64,000 nucleotides of DNA from Humibacillus xanthopallidus (GCF_006717145.1 NZ_VFQF01000002.1:124001-188000); one strand, 5' to 3'; shown: positions 16,092 through 26,073, counted from the stretch's first letter. Translations and numbers: made by a program. Notes: generated by a model from the letters alone, not told the origin.

Positions 16092-18085
16092 CGAGCCGCT
16101 CGCACCGCACGCGCGGGCTGTCGCCGTCGCTCACGCCGTGGGTCGCGGTGATCACCGGGGTGCTCGCGTGCGTCGTCGCAGCCCGGTCGACCGGGGCGAT
16201 GGACCCCCTCGTCTTCGTCGAGGACGCCGGGCCGCTCGTGCGCTGGTCGGTGCCGATCGTGCGGGTCGGTCACGACGTGGCGGCGGCCGTGACGCTGGGC
16301 GCGCTCGTCTTCGCCGCGTCGCTGGTCCCCGACGCCGGACCGACCCGCCGCGGTGGCCGGGCCGGCGACAGCGGCCCCGACGTGTCGGCGACCACGGCAC
16401 CCGCCATGCGCCTCGCGACGATCGCAGGCGTCGTCTGGACGCTCACCGCGCTCGCCGGGGTCGTGCTGACCTTCGCCGACGCTGCTGGCCTGCCCCTGAC
16501 GAGCCCGGCCCTCGGCGCGCAGCTCACGAGCCTCGTCTGGCAGATCGATGCGACCCGGGTCGGACTCATCAGCGCTGCCTGCGCGCTCGTCGTCACGAGC
16601 GGGGCGGCGCTGGCCCGCAGCCGCGTCACGGCGGCGTGGCTGGCGGCGCTCGCGGCTGCCGGAATCGTCGTGCTCGGGCTCGCCAGCCACACCGGCACCT
16701 CCGACGACCACGAGACGTCGGTCAACGCGATGGGGCTGCACCTCATCGGAGCCACGATGTGGGTCGGCGGGCTCATCGTCCTCGTCACGCTGCACCGCAC
16801 CTTCGCCCGCACCCTCGCCGTCGTGGCGGCTCGCTACTCGACACTCGCGCTGTGGTCCTACGTCGCCGTTGGCGCCTCGGGCGTCATCGCCACGACGACC
16901 CGGCTCGGCGCGTGGTCCGACCTCGGCACGCCCTACGGCCTGCTCATCGTCGCCAAGGTCGTGCTCTTCGTCGTGCTCGGAGCCGCGGGCTGGTGGCACC
17001 GGCGCTCGACCATCGCCGAGCTCGGGGCGGGCGTGCGAGGCCGCCCGTTCCTGAGGCTCGCCGTCGCCGAGGTCGCGCTCATGGGGATGGCCTTCGGCAT
17101 CGCGACCGCCCTCTCGCGCAGCGCCCCGCCGGTGCCGGAGGACTTCCCGGACCCGACCCCGACCCTGCAGATCACCGGCTTCCCCGCGCCGCCCGACCCT
17201 GCCACCACCGCCTGGTGGGAGGTGTGGCGCGCCGACTGGCTCGTGCTCGTCGCCGTCGTCGTCGCCCTCGGCCTGTATGCCGGTGGCGTCGTCGCTGCCC
17301 GCCTGGCCTCCGCGCAGGCCCTCCGCGCGTCCCGCGATGCACCCGAGGCTGCCGCCGCGGGCCGGGAGCCGGGGGCGGTGTCGACGGCCGCCGAGCTGCG
17401 CTGGCCGCGGCGGCGCACCGCCTCCTGGGTCCTCGGCTGGCTGCTGCTCGCGTGGGTGACGGGCGGGCCGATGGGTGTCTATGCCCGAGTGTCGATCTCG
17501 TGGCACCTCGCGCTGCAGCTCGTGCTCGTCTTCGTCGTCGCTCCGCTTATCGTGGCCGGCAGCCCCGTCACCCTGGCGGAGCGTGCGCTCGCCGCCCGCG
17601 ACGACGGCACGCTCGGGCCGCGCGAGCTCGTCCTGGGAGTGGTTCGCTCCCGAGCCGCGCTGCGGCTGCGCCGGCCGGTCGTGGCGACGGTGCTGCTGCT
17701 CGTGACGCTCGTGCTCCTCACCGCGACCGGGATGCTCGAACTGGCCCTCACCACCCACCCCGGGCACCTGACGATGCTCGGCGGTTCGCTCCTCATCGGG
17801 ATCGTCTGGTCGGCCGCGATCCTCGCCCCGACCGAGGCGGCTCCCCGCCAGGCGCTGATCTGCCTCGGGGTCGTCGTCGCAGCGGCCTTCGCGGCGGCGC
17901 TGTGGCTCGCACGCACGTCGGTGCTCCTCGCGGGAGACGTGTTCGCCCGTCTCGACCTGCCGTGGCTCACGGCCCTTGCCGCGGAGCAGGCCCGGGCGGG
18001 CGCCGTCGCACTCTTCGTCGTCGTGCCGGCCTGCGCGGTTCTCGCCCTCGTCGTCAGCCTCCGTTCCCGGGTTCGCGAGCCCTGA
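16088..18085 (+). CDS. CopD-CtaG fusion membrane protein (copper / cytochrome oxidase assembly)
   Basis: A 665-residue polytopic protein. The N-terminal half (about residues 15-330) is a CopD-type domain with VGHDVAAAVTLGALVFA, HTGTSDDHET and MGLHLIGATMWVGGL, whose histidines match the CopD pattern for copper import. The C-terminal half (about 400-650) is a CtaG/caa3-oxidase assembly domain with ISWHLALQLVLVFVVAPLIV, TTHPGHLTMLGGSLLIG and late helices with HxxM-type residues. Such fusions are common in actinobacteria and are thought to deliver copper to cytochrome c oxidase. The start overlaps the preceding stop, so the two genes form an operon. Confidence 0.9.
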   Translation: MTSRSHRTRGLSPSLTPWVAVITGVLACVVAARSTGAMDPLVFVEDAGPLVRWSVPIVRVGHDVAAAVTLGALVFAASLVPDAGPTRRGGRAGDSGPDVSATTAPAMRLATIAGVVWTLTALAGVVLTFADAAGLPLTSPALGAQLTSLVWQIDATRVGLISAACALVVTSGAALARSRVTAAWLAALAAAGIVVLGLASHTGTSDDHETSVNAMGLHLIGATMWVGGLIVLVTLHRTFARTLAVVAARYSTLALWSYVAVGASGVIATTTRLGAWSDLGTPYGLLIVAKVVLFVVLGAAGWWHRRSTIAELGAGVRGRPFLRLAVAEVALMGMAFGIATALSRSAPPVPEDFPDPTPTLQITGFPAPPDPATTAWWEVWRADWLVLVAVVVALGLYAGGVVAARLASAQALRASRDAPEAAAAGREPGAVSTAAELRWPRRRTASWVLGWLLLAWVTGGPMGVYARVSISWHLALQLVLVFVVAPLIVAGSPVTLAERALAARDDGTLGPRELVLGVVRSRAALRLRRPVVATVLLLVTLVLLTATGMLELALTTHPGHLTMLGGSLLIGIVWSAAILAPTEAAPRQALICLGVVVAAAFAAALWLARTSVLLAGDVFARLDLPWLTALAAEQARAGAVALFVVVPACAVLALVVSLRSRVREP

Positions 18086-18360
18086 CTCCACTCCGCAACC
18101 CTGCGATCGAGGGAGCACTCCACAGCCACGGGGGCTGCTCCTCCGATGGGGATGGGGCTCGGCCACGCGCGAAACCCGCGTTACGCACCAGCCGGGCCGG
18201 ACGGCATACCGGCGCACTCTTGCGGAGGTGAGGGGACGAAGGGCACGTTACGCTGCACCCACGCTGTGTGACCGGGGCCAGCCGGGCCCGCGCCACGCCG
18301 CGGCTGATGCGCGATGATGCCCGCGGGGGTGGGCCACGAGGCGTGGCGAGGGGACCTGCC

Positions 18361-20073
18361 GTGACCATTCGTTTCAACCCGCCGCCGGGGTGGCCCGTGC
18401 CCCCGGCGACGTGGCTGCCCAGCGACGACTGGCTCCCCGACCCCGCCTGGCCCGCGCCGCCCGAGGGCTGGTCGTGGTGGACCGTGACCGCGCGCCCGGC
18501 GACGCGCACCGACCAGCCGGCGGGCAGCCGCTCGTCGCGCCCGTCGTTCCCGGTCGCGACCCGCGCCGCGCAGTCGACGGTGTCGCTCGCGGCGCTCTTC
18601 CCGGAGCGCGCTCGCGAGGGCGCGTCCTACGGCACCGGCCCGACGGGGTATGCCGCCGAGCCGGCCCACGCGCCCGAGCTGCGCACCAAGGCGGGCCGGG
18701 AGTACTACGTGCCCGCATCGGCGCGCGCGGAGTCCAAGCTCGACGAGTCGGGGCCGCACCAGCTGGCGGCCGGGGCGCTCGACGAGGGAACGGTTGCGCA
18801 TGCTGCGGCCGATGTCGCCGCGGCGAGCGACGAAGCGGCTGCTGCGCCACCCGGCATCCGGCTCTCACCCCTGCTGCGGCTCGTCGGCGACGGGTCCGGT
18901 GTGCGGGCGCAGTTCAGGATCGGCGGAGCGGCTGCGCTCGCGCTGTCGGAGGTTCTCGCGCCCTCGGTCGAGGCTGCTGTCGGGCACTCCGGCGGTGGCG
19001 ACGTCGGTGCCGGTGGTGGCGGCGGGACGGGATCGGGCGGGGGGTCTGGTGCCGGGCGGCGGGGGCTCTTCCGGTGGCGCGGTGCTCGCGGCGGGAGCAG
19101 TGGCTCGGCTGGCGGCGGTGGCGCAGCCGGTGAACGGGTCGTCGGAGTCGAGGTGGCGAGCCTGACCAAGCGCGCCCTCGATGCCCGGCGGGACCAGGAT
19201 CTCGACGCCGGCGCGTCCGTCGAGAGCGATCTGTTGTCGCTGCACCAGCGGTCGTTCCCCTCGATCCGTCGTCCGGTCGTGCCGCCGCTGCCCCCGCTCG
19301 ACCCGGCCGAGGAGGCCGCCGTCCGCCAGCGCTGCCTCGAGTCCGCGCTCGGGGGTGTCGAGCGGCCGTCGCGGGGAGAGCTCGCAGCGGCCAAGGCGGC
19401 CGCGGCCGAGCCCGCCGAGAAGCTCCTGCAGGCGAGCCGGGTGGCGCGCGATGTGCACTCGCAGCGGCGCCAGGCGCTCGCCGATGCGGCGTGGCTCCTG
19501 CTGTCGGCCCACGACCCCGCGACGGTGGTCTCGGTCGTCGACGAGGCGCTGCGACTCAGCCGCGCCGATCTCACCTGCCTCGACGCCGGCACCGATGCGA
19601 CGACGCAGCGCGCCTACGTCACGGTGCTGCTGCGCTTCGCGCCGATGGTCGTCGTCACCGACGAGGTTGTGGAGGGCGGCAACGGGCGCCGGACTCGCCG
19701 CCCACGCACTCCGCGCGAGCGCCAGCAGGTGTATGCCGCCGGGCTGGCCTCGGCGGTGCTCGCGGCCACGAAGCAGGTCGACAGCGTCGCGCCGGGGGCC
19801 GATGACGTGAACGTCGTCGTGGTGCGGCCGACGCGCAACAACGCCGGAGTCGAGCCGATCTACGTCGGCACGCTCGACCGCGAGGACGTCGCCCTGCGGC
19901 ACCCGGAGGCCGACCCGGTGCCGCTGCTCGTGGGCTCGGCGGCACCGGACGGCATACGGCTGCTCGGGCCGGACCGCGAGGTCACTGCGCTCGACCCGGC
20001 CCGCGACGTCGACCGCTCGCTGCACGAGATCGTCGCGGCCTGCCGGTCGGCCCTGACGCCGGCGACGTCCTGA
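18361..20073 (+). CDS. Unknown protein with Pro/Trp-rich N-terminus and Gly-rich linker
   Basis: A 570-residue protein. The first 45 residues are a Pro/Trp segment (NPPPGWPVPP ... DWLPDPAWPAPPEGW), a DUF2510-like cap seen on many actinobacterial proteins. There follow about 170 Ala-rich residues, a Gly/Ser linker (GGGGGTGSGGGSGAG) and a C-terminal helical then alpha/beta region with LTKRALDARRDQDLDAG and NNAGVEPIYVGTLDREDVA. No membrane helix and no catalytic motif recognised. GTG 18361 is preceded by GAGGGG at a good distance. Transcribed alone; 18086-18360 upstream holds no other gene. Function unknown. Confidence 0.65.
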   Translation: MTIRFNPPPGWPVPPATWLPSDDWLPDPAWPAPPEGWSWWTVTARPATRTDQPAGSRSSRPSFPVATRAAQSTVSLAALFPERAREGASYGTGPTGYAAEPAHAPELRTKAGREYYVPASARAESKLDESGPHQLAAGALDEGTVAHAAADVAAASDEAAAAPPGIRLSPLLRLVGDGSGVRAQFRIGGAAALALSEVLAPSVEAAVGHSGGGDVGAGGGGGTGSGGGSGAGRRGLFRWRGARGGSSGSAGGGGAAGERVVGVEVASLTKRALDARRDQDLDAGASVESDLLSLHQRSFPSIRRPVVPPLPPLDPAEEAAVRQRCLESALGGVERPSRGELAAAKAAAAEPAEKLLQASRVARDVHSQRRQALADAAWLLLSAHDPATVVSVVDEALRLSRADLTCLDAGTDATTQRAYVTVLLRFAPMVVVTDEVVEGGNGRRTRRPRTPRERQQVYAAGLASAVLAATKQVDSVAPGADDVNVVVVRPTRNNAGVEPIYVGTLDREDVALRHPEADPVPLLVGSAAPDGIRLLGPDREVTALDPARDVDRSLHEIVAACRSALTPATS

Positions 20074-20254
20074 GGATCAGGCCGACCCGAGCATCGAGCC
20101 CGACGTCAACTGGGCGATCAACTCGTCGTTGCTGCTGTCAGGGCAGCACCTCACACCAGTTGATCCACCCGTTGATCGGCCAGTAATCCGCCGGTTGATG
20201 TGGAGCGGGGATGAGGGCGGATCAAGCGGTGTGAGGCAGCGTTTGGGGCGGGTG
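20074..20254. other. Intergenic stretch with GTTGAT half-sites
   Basis: Contains GTTGATCCACCCGTTGATC and a further GTTGAT, with TGATCAACT-like sequence on the other strand, between two convergent genes. No terminator hairpin as clear as elsewhere and no gene was found. Confidence 0.3.
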
Positions 20255-20749
20255 TCAGGGGCGGACGAGGCGGGTCAGGGCGAAGCGCGCGACCGGGGCG
20301 TAGCCGACCACGAGCGGCACCGGGCCGATGATCGTCAGGTCGGTGCGGCACCCTCCGCCCTCGGGAGTGACCGAGTGCTCCAGCGTCAGCTCCGCGAGAA
20401 CCGCCCGCACCCGCCAGGTCCACGTCATCGCTGCCTCGTCCACCTCGAGCACCTCGAAGGGCACCTGCACGCCGACCGGTCCGATGACGACGCCGCGAAG
20501 GCCGGGCGTGATGCGGCGCGGAGCCGGGTCGGTGCCCGGTGGGGGCGGAGCCGGCGCACCCTCGTCGAGGGCCTCCTGCTCGCCGTCCGTGTCGTCGTCC
20601 GCATCGTCCGAGCCACCCACGTCGCGCACCGGCCCGGTGTCGACGCGCTGGATCTGCGGCGACCACTGCGTCCAGGCGTCGAGGTCGGCATAGCGCTCCC
20701 ACGCGGTCGCAGGATCGGCGTCGCCGGAGACGTGCAGCGAGAGGTGCAC
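20255..20749 (-). CDS. SRPBCC (START-like) small-ligand or cyclase family protein
   Basis: A 164-residue helix-grip protein. It opens HLSLHVSGDADPATAWERYADLDAWTQWSPQI, the usual start of the polyketide-cyclase/SRPBCC fold, and ends VVGYAPVARFALTRL, the long C-terminal helix. An acidic insert at about 48-66 (DDADDDTDGEQE) is unusual. The ligand is unknown. The start is GTG 20749, only 3 bases after the stop of the cupin gene, so the two are co-transcribed. Confidence 0.75.
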   Translation of the reverse strand: MHLSLHVSGDADPATAWERYADLDAWTQWSPQIQRVDTGPVRDVGGSDDADDDTDGEQEALDEGAPAPPPPGTDPAPRRITPGLRGVVIGPVGVQVPFEVLEVDEAAMTWTWRVRAVLAELTLEHSVTPEGGGCRTDLTIIGPVPLVVGYAPVARFALTRLVRP

Positions 20750-20752
20750 CGG

Positions 20753-21154
20753 TCAGCCCGCCGCGGGCGCGGGGCCGTCGACGTTGACGGTCGGCGTGCC
20801 CGACCCGCAGCGCACGACGACGGCCCGGGACGCCTCGTCACCGGGGTTGGACTCGCGGTGCACCGCCCCGGCAGGCACCCGGAGGAAGTCGCCCGGGCCG
20901 GCCTCGACGACGTGCTCGCCGCCCGGCCCCGACTCGAGGCGCATCCGACCCGAGACGATGTAGAGCGTCGTGTCGTGGTCGCCGTGGTGGTGCCAGCCGG
21001 TGACCGCCCCCGACTCCGTGTCGACCGTGCCCGACCACATCGCCTCGGTGTGCAGGGCGACCTGCCGGCTCATTCCCGGGGTGGGGTCGGCGGGGGTCAG
21101 CGCATCGGCGGCCACGCGGGTGCACGGCTGGGCCGGGTCAGGGCTCTCGGTCAT
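20753..21154 (-). CDS. Cupin-domain protein
   Basis: A 133-residue single cupin. Metal-binding residues are in GWHHHGDHDTTLYIVSG (motif 1) and LRVPAGAVHRESN (motif 2). Start ATG 21154 is chosen because GGGG lies before it and the domain needs no more residues; the in-frame region up to 21349 looks non-coding. First gene of a two-gene operon with the SRPBCC gene. Reaction unknown: small cupins range from storage proteins to dioxygenases and ligand sensors. Confidence 0.8.
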   Translation of the reverse strand: MTESPDPAQPCTRVAADALTPADPTPGMSRQVALHTEAMWSGTVDTESGAVTGWHHHGDHDTTLYIVSGRMRLESGPGGEHVVEAGPGDFLRVPAGAVHRESNPGDEASRAVVVRCGSGTPTVNVDGPAPAAG

Positions 21155-21379
21155 GTCCCCATCCAACCCCCACGCGGCGGTCCGTGGGGCAGGCGACACT
21201 GCTGAGCACACGTCGACCCCGAGTGACGTCGCGATGGCGATCGAGAGCGTGCCCTCCACCGTGGCACGCGACCGGGCGGTGGATGGACTGCTCCCTCGAT
21301 TGCGAGCCACGGGATCGCGGGTCGTTCTAGCCTCTTTGGTGGGACCCATCCGAGCGGCGTCGTGAGGCGAGGGGGCGGC

Positions 21380-22745
21380 ATGTCAGCACAGCGTCAGGGG
21401 CGGGTCGTCGTCGTGGGCGGCAGCGTGGCCGGGTTGCTCACGGCCCGGGCGATCGCCCCATACGCCGAGTCGGTGGTCGTGCTCGAGCGAGATCGGCTGC
21501 CCGACAGCCCGGCGCCGCGGGGGCGTGTGCCGCAGGGCCGCCACCTCCATCTCCTGCTGTCGGCGGGGCTCGACCGGCTGCGCGACTGGTTCCCCGGCAT
21601 CGAGGCGGAGCTGGAGAGCCGCGGAGCCGTTCGCGTCGACGGCACGGGCGCCTGGATCCACCAGGGCGGTGCCTATCGGGCGCGTGGTGACTGGGGCCGG
21701 CCGGCACTCTCCCAGACCCGGCCGCTGCTCGAGCACGTCGTGCGCTCGCGGGTCGCGGCGCTGCCCGGGGTCACGGTGGAGCGCGGCGTGACCGTCACGG
21801 GAGTGACGAGGTCGGGGCGACGCGTGACGGGCGTCGTCGCCGACGGGAGGGAGCGACCCGCTGACCTCGTCGTCGACTGCTCGGGTCGCAGCTCGCGCAT
21901 CGCCCACGACCTCGCGCAGTCGCACGTCCTGGAGCCGCCCGTGACCCACGTCGGCATCGACATCGGCTACACGTCGTTCACGATGCGCCGCGCGGCGGAT
22001 GACTTCGAGGGCCAGTTCCTCGTCTGCAGCGACAACCCCGGCTCGTTCCGCGGCGGCGCCGTGCTGCCCGTCGAGGACGACCGGTGGCAGGTCACGCTCG
22101 CGGGGGTCCACGGCGACGTGCCGCCGGCCACCGACGACGGCATCGCCGACTTTGCGGCCAGCCTGCCGACGCCCGCCGTCGCCCAGCTTATCGAGCGGTG
22201 CGAGCGTCGTCTCCGACGTCGCCACCTACCGGTTCCCGTCGAGCCAGCGGCGGCACTACGAGAAACTACGCGACCTTCTCCCCGGGCTCGTGACCCTCGG
22301 GGACGCGTCGAGCAGCTTCGACCCCATCTACGGGCAGGGGATGACGTCGTCTGCGCTGCAGGCAGCCGCCCTGGGTGATGTCGCATCGCGGGTGGGCATC
22401 CTGTCGCCGGATCTGCCGAGACGCTTTCACCGCAGGGCAGCTCGCATCATCGACGCACCGTGGCGGATCGCAGTCGGAGGAGACTTCGGGCATCCCGAAA
22501 CGGTCGGGCCGAGGCCGCTCGGAACAGCCGAGCTCAACGGCTACCTCCAGCGGGTGATGCGGGCCTCGCACGTGTCGGTGCCCGTGGCGCGGGCCTTCAA
22601 CCGCGTGCTCAACCTCGCAGACCCGCCGACCGCACTCGTTCACCCTGCGCTGGTCGTGGCCGTGCTGCGTGCATCGCGGCACTCTCCGGTCTCGACCGGC
22701 GCCGAGGTGCGTCACCCCCGAGTCGGACCGGCGCGACCCATCTGA
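21380..22745 (+). pseudogene. FAD-dependent monooxygenase-like gene with a frameshift
   Basis: The two halves of one flavoprotein lie in different frames. The first (from ATG 21380, with GAGGGGGCGGC upstream) has the Rossmann dinucleotide-binding start VVVVGGSVAGLLTARA and E-R-D-R-L, and reads through HGDVPPATDDGIADFAASL to about residue 270. The second begins around 22190-22210 with VVSDVATYRFPSSQRRHYE and contains the FAD motif LGDASSSFDPIYGQGMTSSALQA, ending at 22745. The shift lies near 22190-22205, at AQLIER joined to ASVVSDV. Either the gene is inactivated by a one-base indel or the sequence has an error there. Both halves keep normal codon bias, so any mutation is recent. Confidence 0.8.
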
Positions 22746-22899
22746 GACGGTCCACCGCGCTCTGCTGCGGGCACGAGCGGCCGATGGGCTGGGGATGAGG
22801 GTGACCGCATCGTGGGTACGACGGACTGAGGGGCGCGCGAGCCATGCCGGACGGCATACGTTGGTGGGCGCCGCCACCGACCCCCGAGCGAGGACATCG

Positions 22900-25029
22900 A
22901 TGCTGAGGACCGACCACTTCATCCGCTTCGAGCGCGTCACGAGCGTGCGCGAGACCGACCGCGGCATCGAGGCCGACGTGCACGGCGAGCGCTTCCGCGT
23001 CGAGGTGTGCCGTCCTGACGTCGTGCGCCTGCGGATGAGCCGCGGCGGCGCCTTCGACGACATGCCGACGTATGCCGTGTGCGTCGACCCGCTCGCCGCC
23101 GACGTCACGTGGTCGGCTGAGCCGGGCGAGCAGGTGTGGCGCGTCGTCACCGACGAGCTCACGGTGTCGGTGTGGCTCGACCCGTTCCGCGTCGACGTGC
23201 ACCGGGCCGACGGCTCCGTGGTGCTGGAGACGGCCGCCGACGACGAGGGGCGCTACTGGACCTACGCGACGCTCAACGACTCGTGGACGACGCGGCGCGT
23301 GTGCGGGCCCGACGACGCGTTCTTCGGGCTGGGAGAGAAGGGTGGCCGCCTCGACCGGCGCGGCCGCGACTTCACGATGTGGAACACCGACGTCCTCAAC
23401 GAGCACGCCACTGCTGAGTTCCGGGCCGGCCTCGAGCAGGCCGACCCCAGGTCCGACATGTCGAGCACCGAGTTCGACCCCTACTACGTCAACATCCCGT
23501 TCCTCTACCACCAGAGCAATCCCTCTGCGGCCATGGGCGGTTCGTTCGTCGACAACGGCTACCGCGGCTACTACGAGCTGAGCCGCGAGGTCGACTTCGG
23601 CATCGCCTTCGCCGGGGGTCAGTGGACGGAGTACGTCCTCGCCGGGCCCGCGATGCCGGCGGTGCTCGAGGCCTACACCTGGCTCACAGGACGCGCCTCG
23701 ATGCCGCCGCTGTGGGCACTCGGCTACCACCAGTGCCGCTGGCACGCCTACTCGCAGGACGGGCTCGAGACTCTCGGCGACCGCCTCCGCGCGGAGGACT
23801 TCCCGTGCGACGCGCTGTGGCTCGACATCGACTACATGGACGGCTACCGCGTCTTCACGTGGAACGAGGACCTCTTCCCCGACCCCGCAAAGATGCTGGA
23901 TCGCCTGGGAGACAAGGGATTCAAGGTCGTCACCATCGTCGACCCCGGGGTCAAGCACGACCCCGGGTATGCCGTCTACGACGACGGTCTCGAGCGCGAC
24001 GTCTTCTGTCGCACCGAGGGCGGAGACACCTACATCGGTCAGGTCTGGCCGGGCAACACGGCCTTCCCCGACTTCGCAACGCCCGAGGCGCGGGAGTGGT
24101 GGGGAGAGCTCAACGCCGCGCATGTCGAGTCGGGTCTCGCCGGCATCTGGAACGACATGAACGAGCCCGCGACCGGTGAGATCCCTCCTGGGGCAATGCG
24201 ATTCGATCGTGGTCGGGCGTCACACGAGCGCTACCACAACCAGTACGCGCTGCTCATGGCGATGGGGACGCACGAGGGGCTGACCCGGGCTCGGCCTGGC
24301 GAGCCGACCTTCATCCTGTCGCGGGCCGGCTTCGCGGGCATCCAGCGCTATGCCGCCAACTGGATGGGCGACAACCAGGCGCGCTGGGACCACCTGTGGC
24401 TCAGCGTCCCCATGGCGTGCGGCTTCGGCCTGTCGGGTCAGCCCTTCGTCGGGGCCGACATCGGCGGTTTCCAGGGCGACAGCAACCCCGAGCTCTTCGC
24501 CCGGTGGATGCAGGCCGGCACGCTGACTCCCTTCTGCCGCAACCACGCCGAGACGGGGAAGATCGACCAGTACCCGTGGTCGTTCGGCCCTGAGGTGCTC
24601 GCCATCGCGCGCGAGGCCGTGCAGCTGCGCTACCGGCTCATGCCCTACATCCACGCTGCCTTCGAGCATGCCGTCGCGACGGGGGAGCCGGTGCAGCGGC
24701 CGCTCGTGCTCGACCACCAGGACGACCCGGATGCCGTTGCTGCGGACGACGAGTACCTCTTCGGCCGCGACCTGCTCGTCGCGCCGGTCTACGAGCCCGG
24801 TGTGACCTCGCGGGAGGTCTACCTGCCACGAGGCCACTGGTACGACTGGCACACCGACGAGCTCCACGAGGGCGGTCGGACGATCACGGCGGCGGCCCCG
24901 CTCGACCGGATCCCGATCTTTGCCCGGGCCGGCTCGCGGATCCCGATGTGGCGCCAGGCTCCCGCCTCGACGGGGGACGCGGACCTGACTGACGTCGAGT
25001 GGCGCGAGTTCGCGGAGGTGCAGGGCTGA
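22900..25029 (+). CDS. Alpha-glucosidase, glycoside hydrolase family 31
   Basis: A 709-residue cytoplasmic (no signal peptide) retaining glycosidase. The N-terminal beta-sandwich runs to about 240; the GH31 barrel starts near PPLWALGYHQCRW. The nucleophile is D419 in IWNDMNEP and the acid/base is D491 in WMGDNQARW. QVWPGNTAFPDF and RNHAETGKIDQ are further family landmarks. The C-terminal beta domain includes LPRGHWYDW. Expected to release glucose from alpha-glucosides. ATG 22900 has GAGG 6-9 bases upstream. The stop overlaps the start of the CDF transporter gene (TGATG at 25027-25031), so the two are translationally coupled although their functions seem unrelated. Confidence 0.95.
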   Translation: MLRTDHFIRFERVTSVRETDRGIEADVHGERFRVEVCRPDVVRLRMSRGGAFDDMPTYAVCVDPLAADVTWSAEPGEQVWRVVTDELTVSVWLDPFRVDVHRADGSVVLETAADDEGRYWTYATLNDSWTTRRVCGPDDAFFGLGEKGGRLDRRGRDFTMWNTDVLNEHATAEFRAGLEQADPRSDMSSTEFDPYYVNIPFLYHQSNPSAAMGGSFVDNGYRGYYELSREVDFGIAFAGGQWTEYVLAGPAMPAVLEAYTWLTGRASMPPLWALGYHQCRWHAYSQDGLETLGDRLRAEDFPCDALWLDIDYMDGYRVFTWNEDLFPDPAKMLDRLGDKGFKVVTIVDPGVKHDPGYAVYDDGLERDVFCRTEGGDTYIGQVWPGNTAFPDFATPEAREWWGELNAAHVESGLAGIWNDMNEPATGEIPPGAMRFDRGRASHERYHNQYALLMAMGTHEGLTRARPGEPTFILSRAGFAGIQRYAANWMGDNQARWDHLWLSVPMACGFGLSGQPFVGADIGGFQGDSNPELFARWMQAGTLTPFCRNHAETGKIDQYPWSFGPEVLAIAREAVQLRYRLMPYIHAAFEHAVATGEPVQRPLVLDHQDDPDAVAADDEYLFGRDLLVAPVYEPGVTSREVYLPRGHWYDWHTDELHEGGRTITAAAPLDRIPIFARAGSRIPMWRQAPASTGDADLTDVEWREFAEVQG

Positions 25030-26042
25030 TGTCCACGTCTGAGCAGGGCGAGAAAGGCGAGCAGGGTGGTGGCAGCGAGAGCGTGCTCACCGTCGTCGTC
25101 GCGCTCGTCGCCAACGCCCTCATCGCCGTCGCGAAGTCGATCGTGGCCGTCATCACCGGCTCGGCCTCGATGGTCGCCGAGGCCGCGCACTCGTGGGCCG
25201 ACGCCGGCAACGAGATCTTCCTGCTCATCGCCGAGCGCCGGGCCGCGAAGCCGCGTGATGCAGGGCACCCCTTCGGCTACGGGCGCGAGGCCTACGTGTG
25301 GTCGATGTTCGCCGCCTTCGGGCTCTTCGGAGCCGGTGCGGTCGTCTCGGTGTGGCACGGCATCACGGCGCTCGGCCACGAGGAGCCGGAGACGTCGTAC
25401 TTCTGGGCGTATGCCGTGCTCGCCATCGCCTTCGTGCTCGAGAGCGTCTCCTTCGTCCAGGCGACCCGGCAGACCCGGGCCGAAGCGCGGCGGCTCGGGC
25501 TGCGGCCCCTGAAGTTCATCGCCAACACGTCGAACCCGACCCTGCGCGCCGTCTTCGCGGAGGACGCTGCGGCGCTCGTCGGTCTCGTCATCGCCGGGCT
25601 CGGCATCTTCCTGCACCAGATCACGGGCAACGCGGTCTACGACGCCATCGGCTCGATCCTCGTCGGGCTGCTGCTCGGTGTCGTCGCGATCTTCCTCATC
25701 GGTCGCAACCGTGATTTCCTCGTGGGAGAGACGGTGCGCCCGGAGCTGTGGCGCCGGGCCTACGACGAGCTGCACGAGAGTGGTGAGGTCGAGCGTGTCA
25801 CCTTCCTGCACCTCGAGTTCGTCGGGCCGAGCAAGGTCTTCCTCGTGGCGGCCGTCGACCTCACCGGTGACGAGACGGAGACGCAGGTCGCGAGCCGTCT
25901 CGCGGAGCTCGGTCGCCGACTGGAGCGCAGCGAGCTCATCGAACGAGCGATGATCACGCTGTCGCGCAGCGACGCCCCGGAGCTCGACCTCGGTGACGGC
26001 CCGCTGACGCACGGGGGAAGGGTCAGCGCCGACCCCGCCTGA
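25029..26042 (+). CDS. Cation diffusion facilitator (CDF) transporter
   Basis: A 337-residue inner-membrane divalent-metal exporter of the CDF family. A 17-residue polar N-terminus precedes the first helix (VLTVVVALVANALIAVAKS). The metal site in helix 2 appears as HSWADAGNE. RAAKPRDAGHPFGYGREAY is the conserved loop between helices 2 and 3; HPFGYGR is diagnostic. The second intramembrane site is in FAEDAAALVGLVIAG. The cytoplasmic C-terminal domain is present. The metal cannot be read; Zn, Fe, Mn or Co are all possible. Start overlaps the GH31 stop. Confidence 0.92.
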   Translation: MSTSEQGEKGEQGGGSESVLTVVVALVANALIAVAKSIVAVITGSASMVAEAAHSWADAGNEIFLLIAERRAAKPRDAGHPFGYGREAYVWSMFAAFGLFGAGAVVSVWHGITALGHEEPETSYFWAYAVLAIAFVLESVSFVQATRQTRAEARRLGLRPLKFIANTSNPTLRAVFAEDAAALVGLVIAGLGIFLHQITGNAVYDAIGSILVGLLLGVVAIFLIGRNRDFLVGETVRPELWRRAYDELHESGEVERVTFLHLEFVGPSKVFLVAAVDLTGDETETQVASRLAELGRRLERSELIERAMITLSRSDAPELDLGDGPLTHGGRVSADPA

Positions 26043-26052
26043 CGGCGCCCCA

Positions 26053-26073
26053 CCTCGGGTCGCCACCCCGAGG
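26053..26073 (+). terminator. Weak terminator-like hairpin after the CDF gene
   Basis: 7-bp GC stem CCTCGGG (26053-26059) and CCCGAGG (26067-26073) with a 7-base loop, 10 bases past the CDF stop codon. Partial outer pairing GACG/CGTC supports it. Confidence 0.4.
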
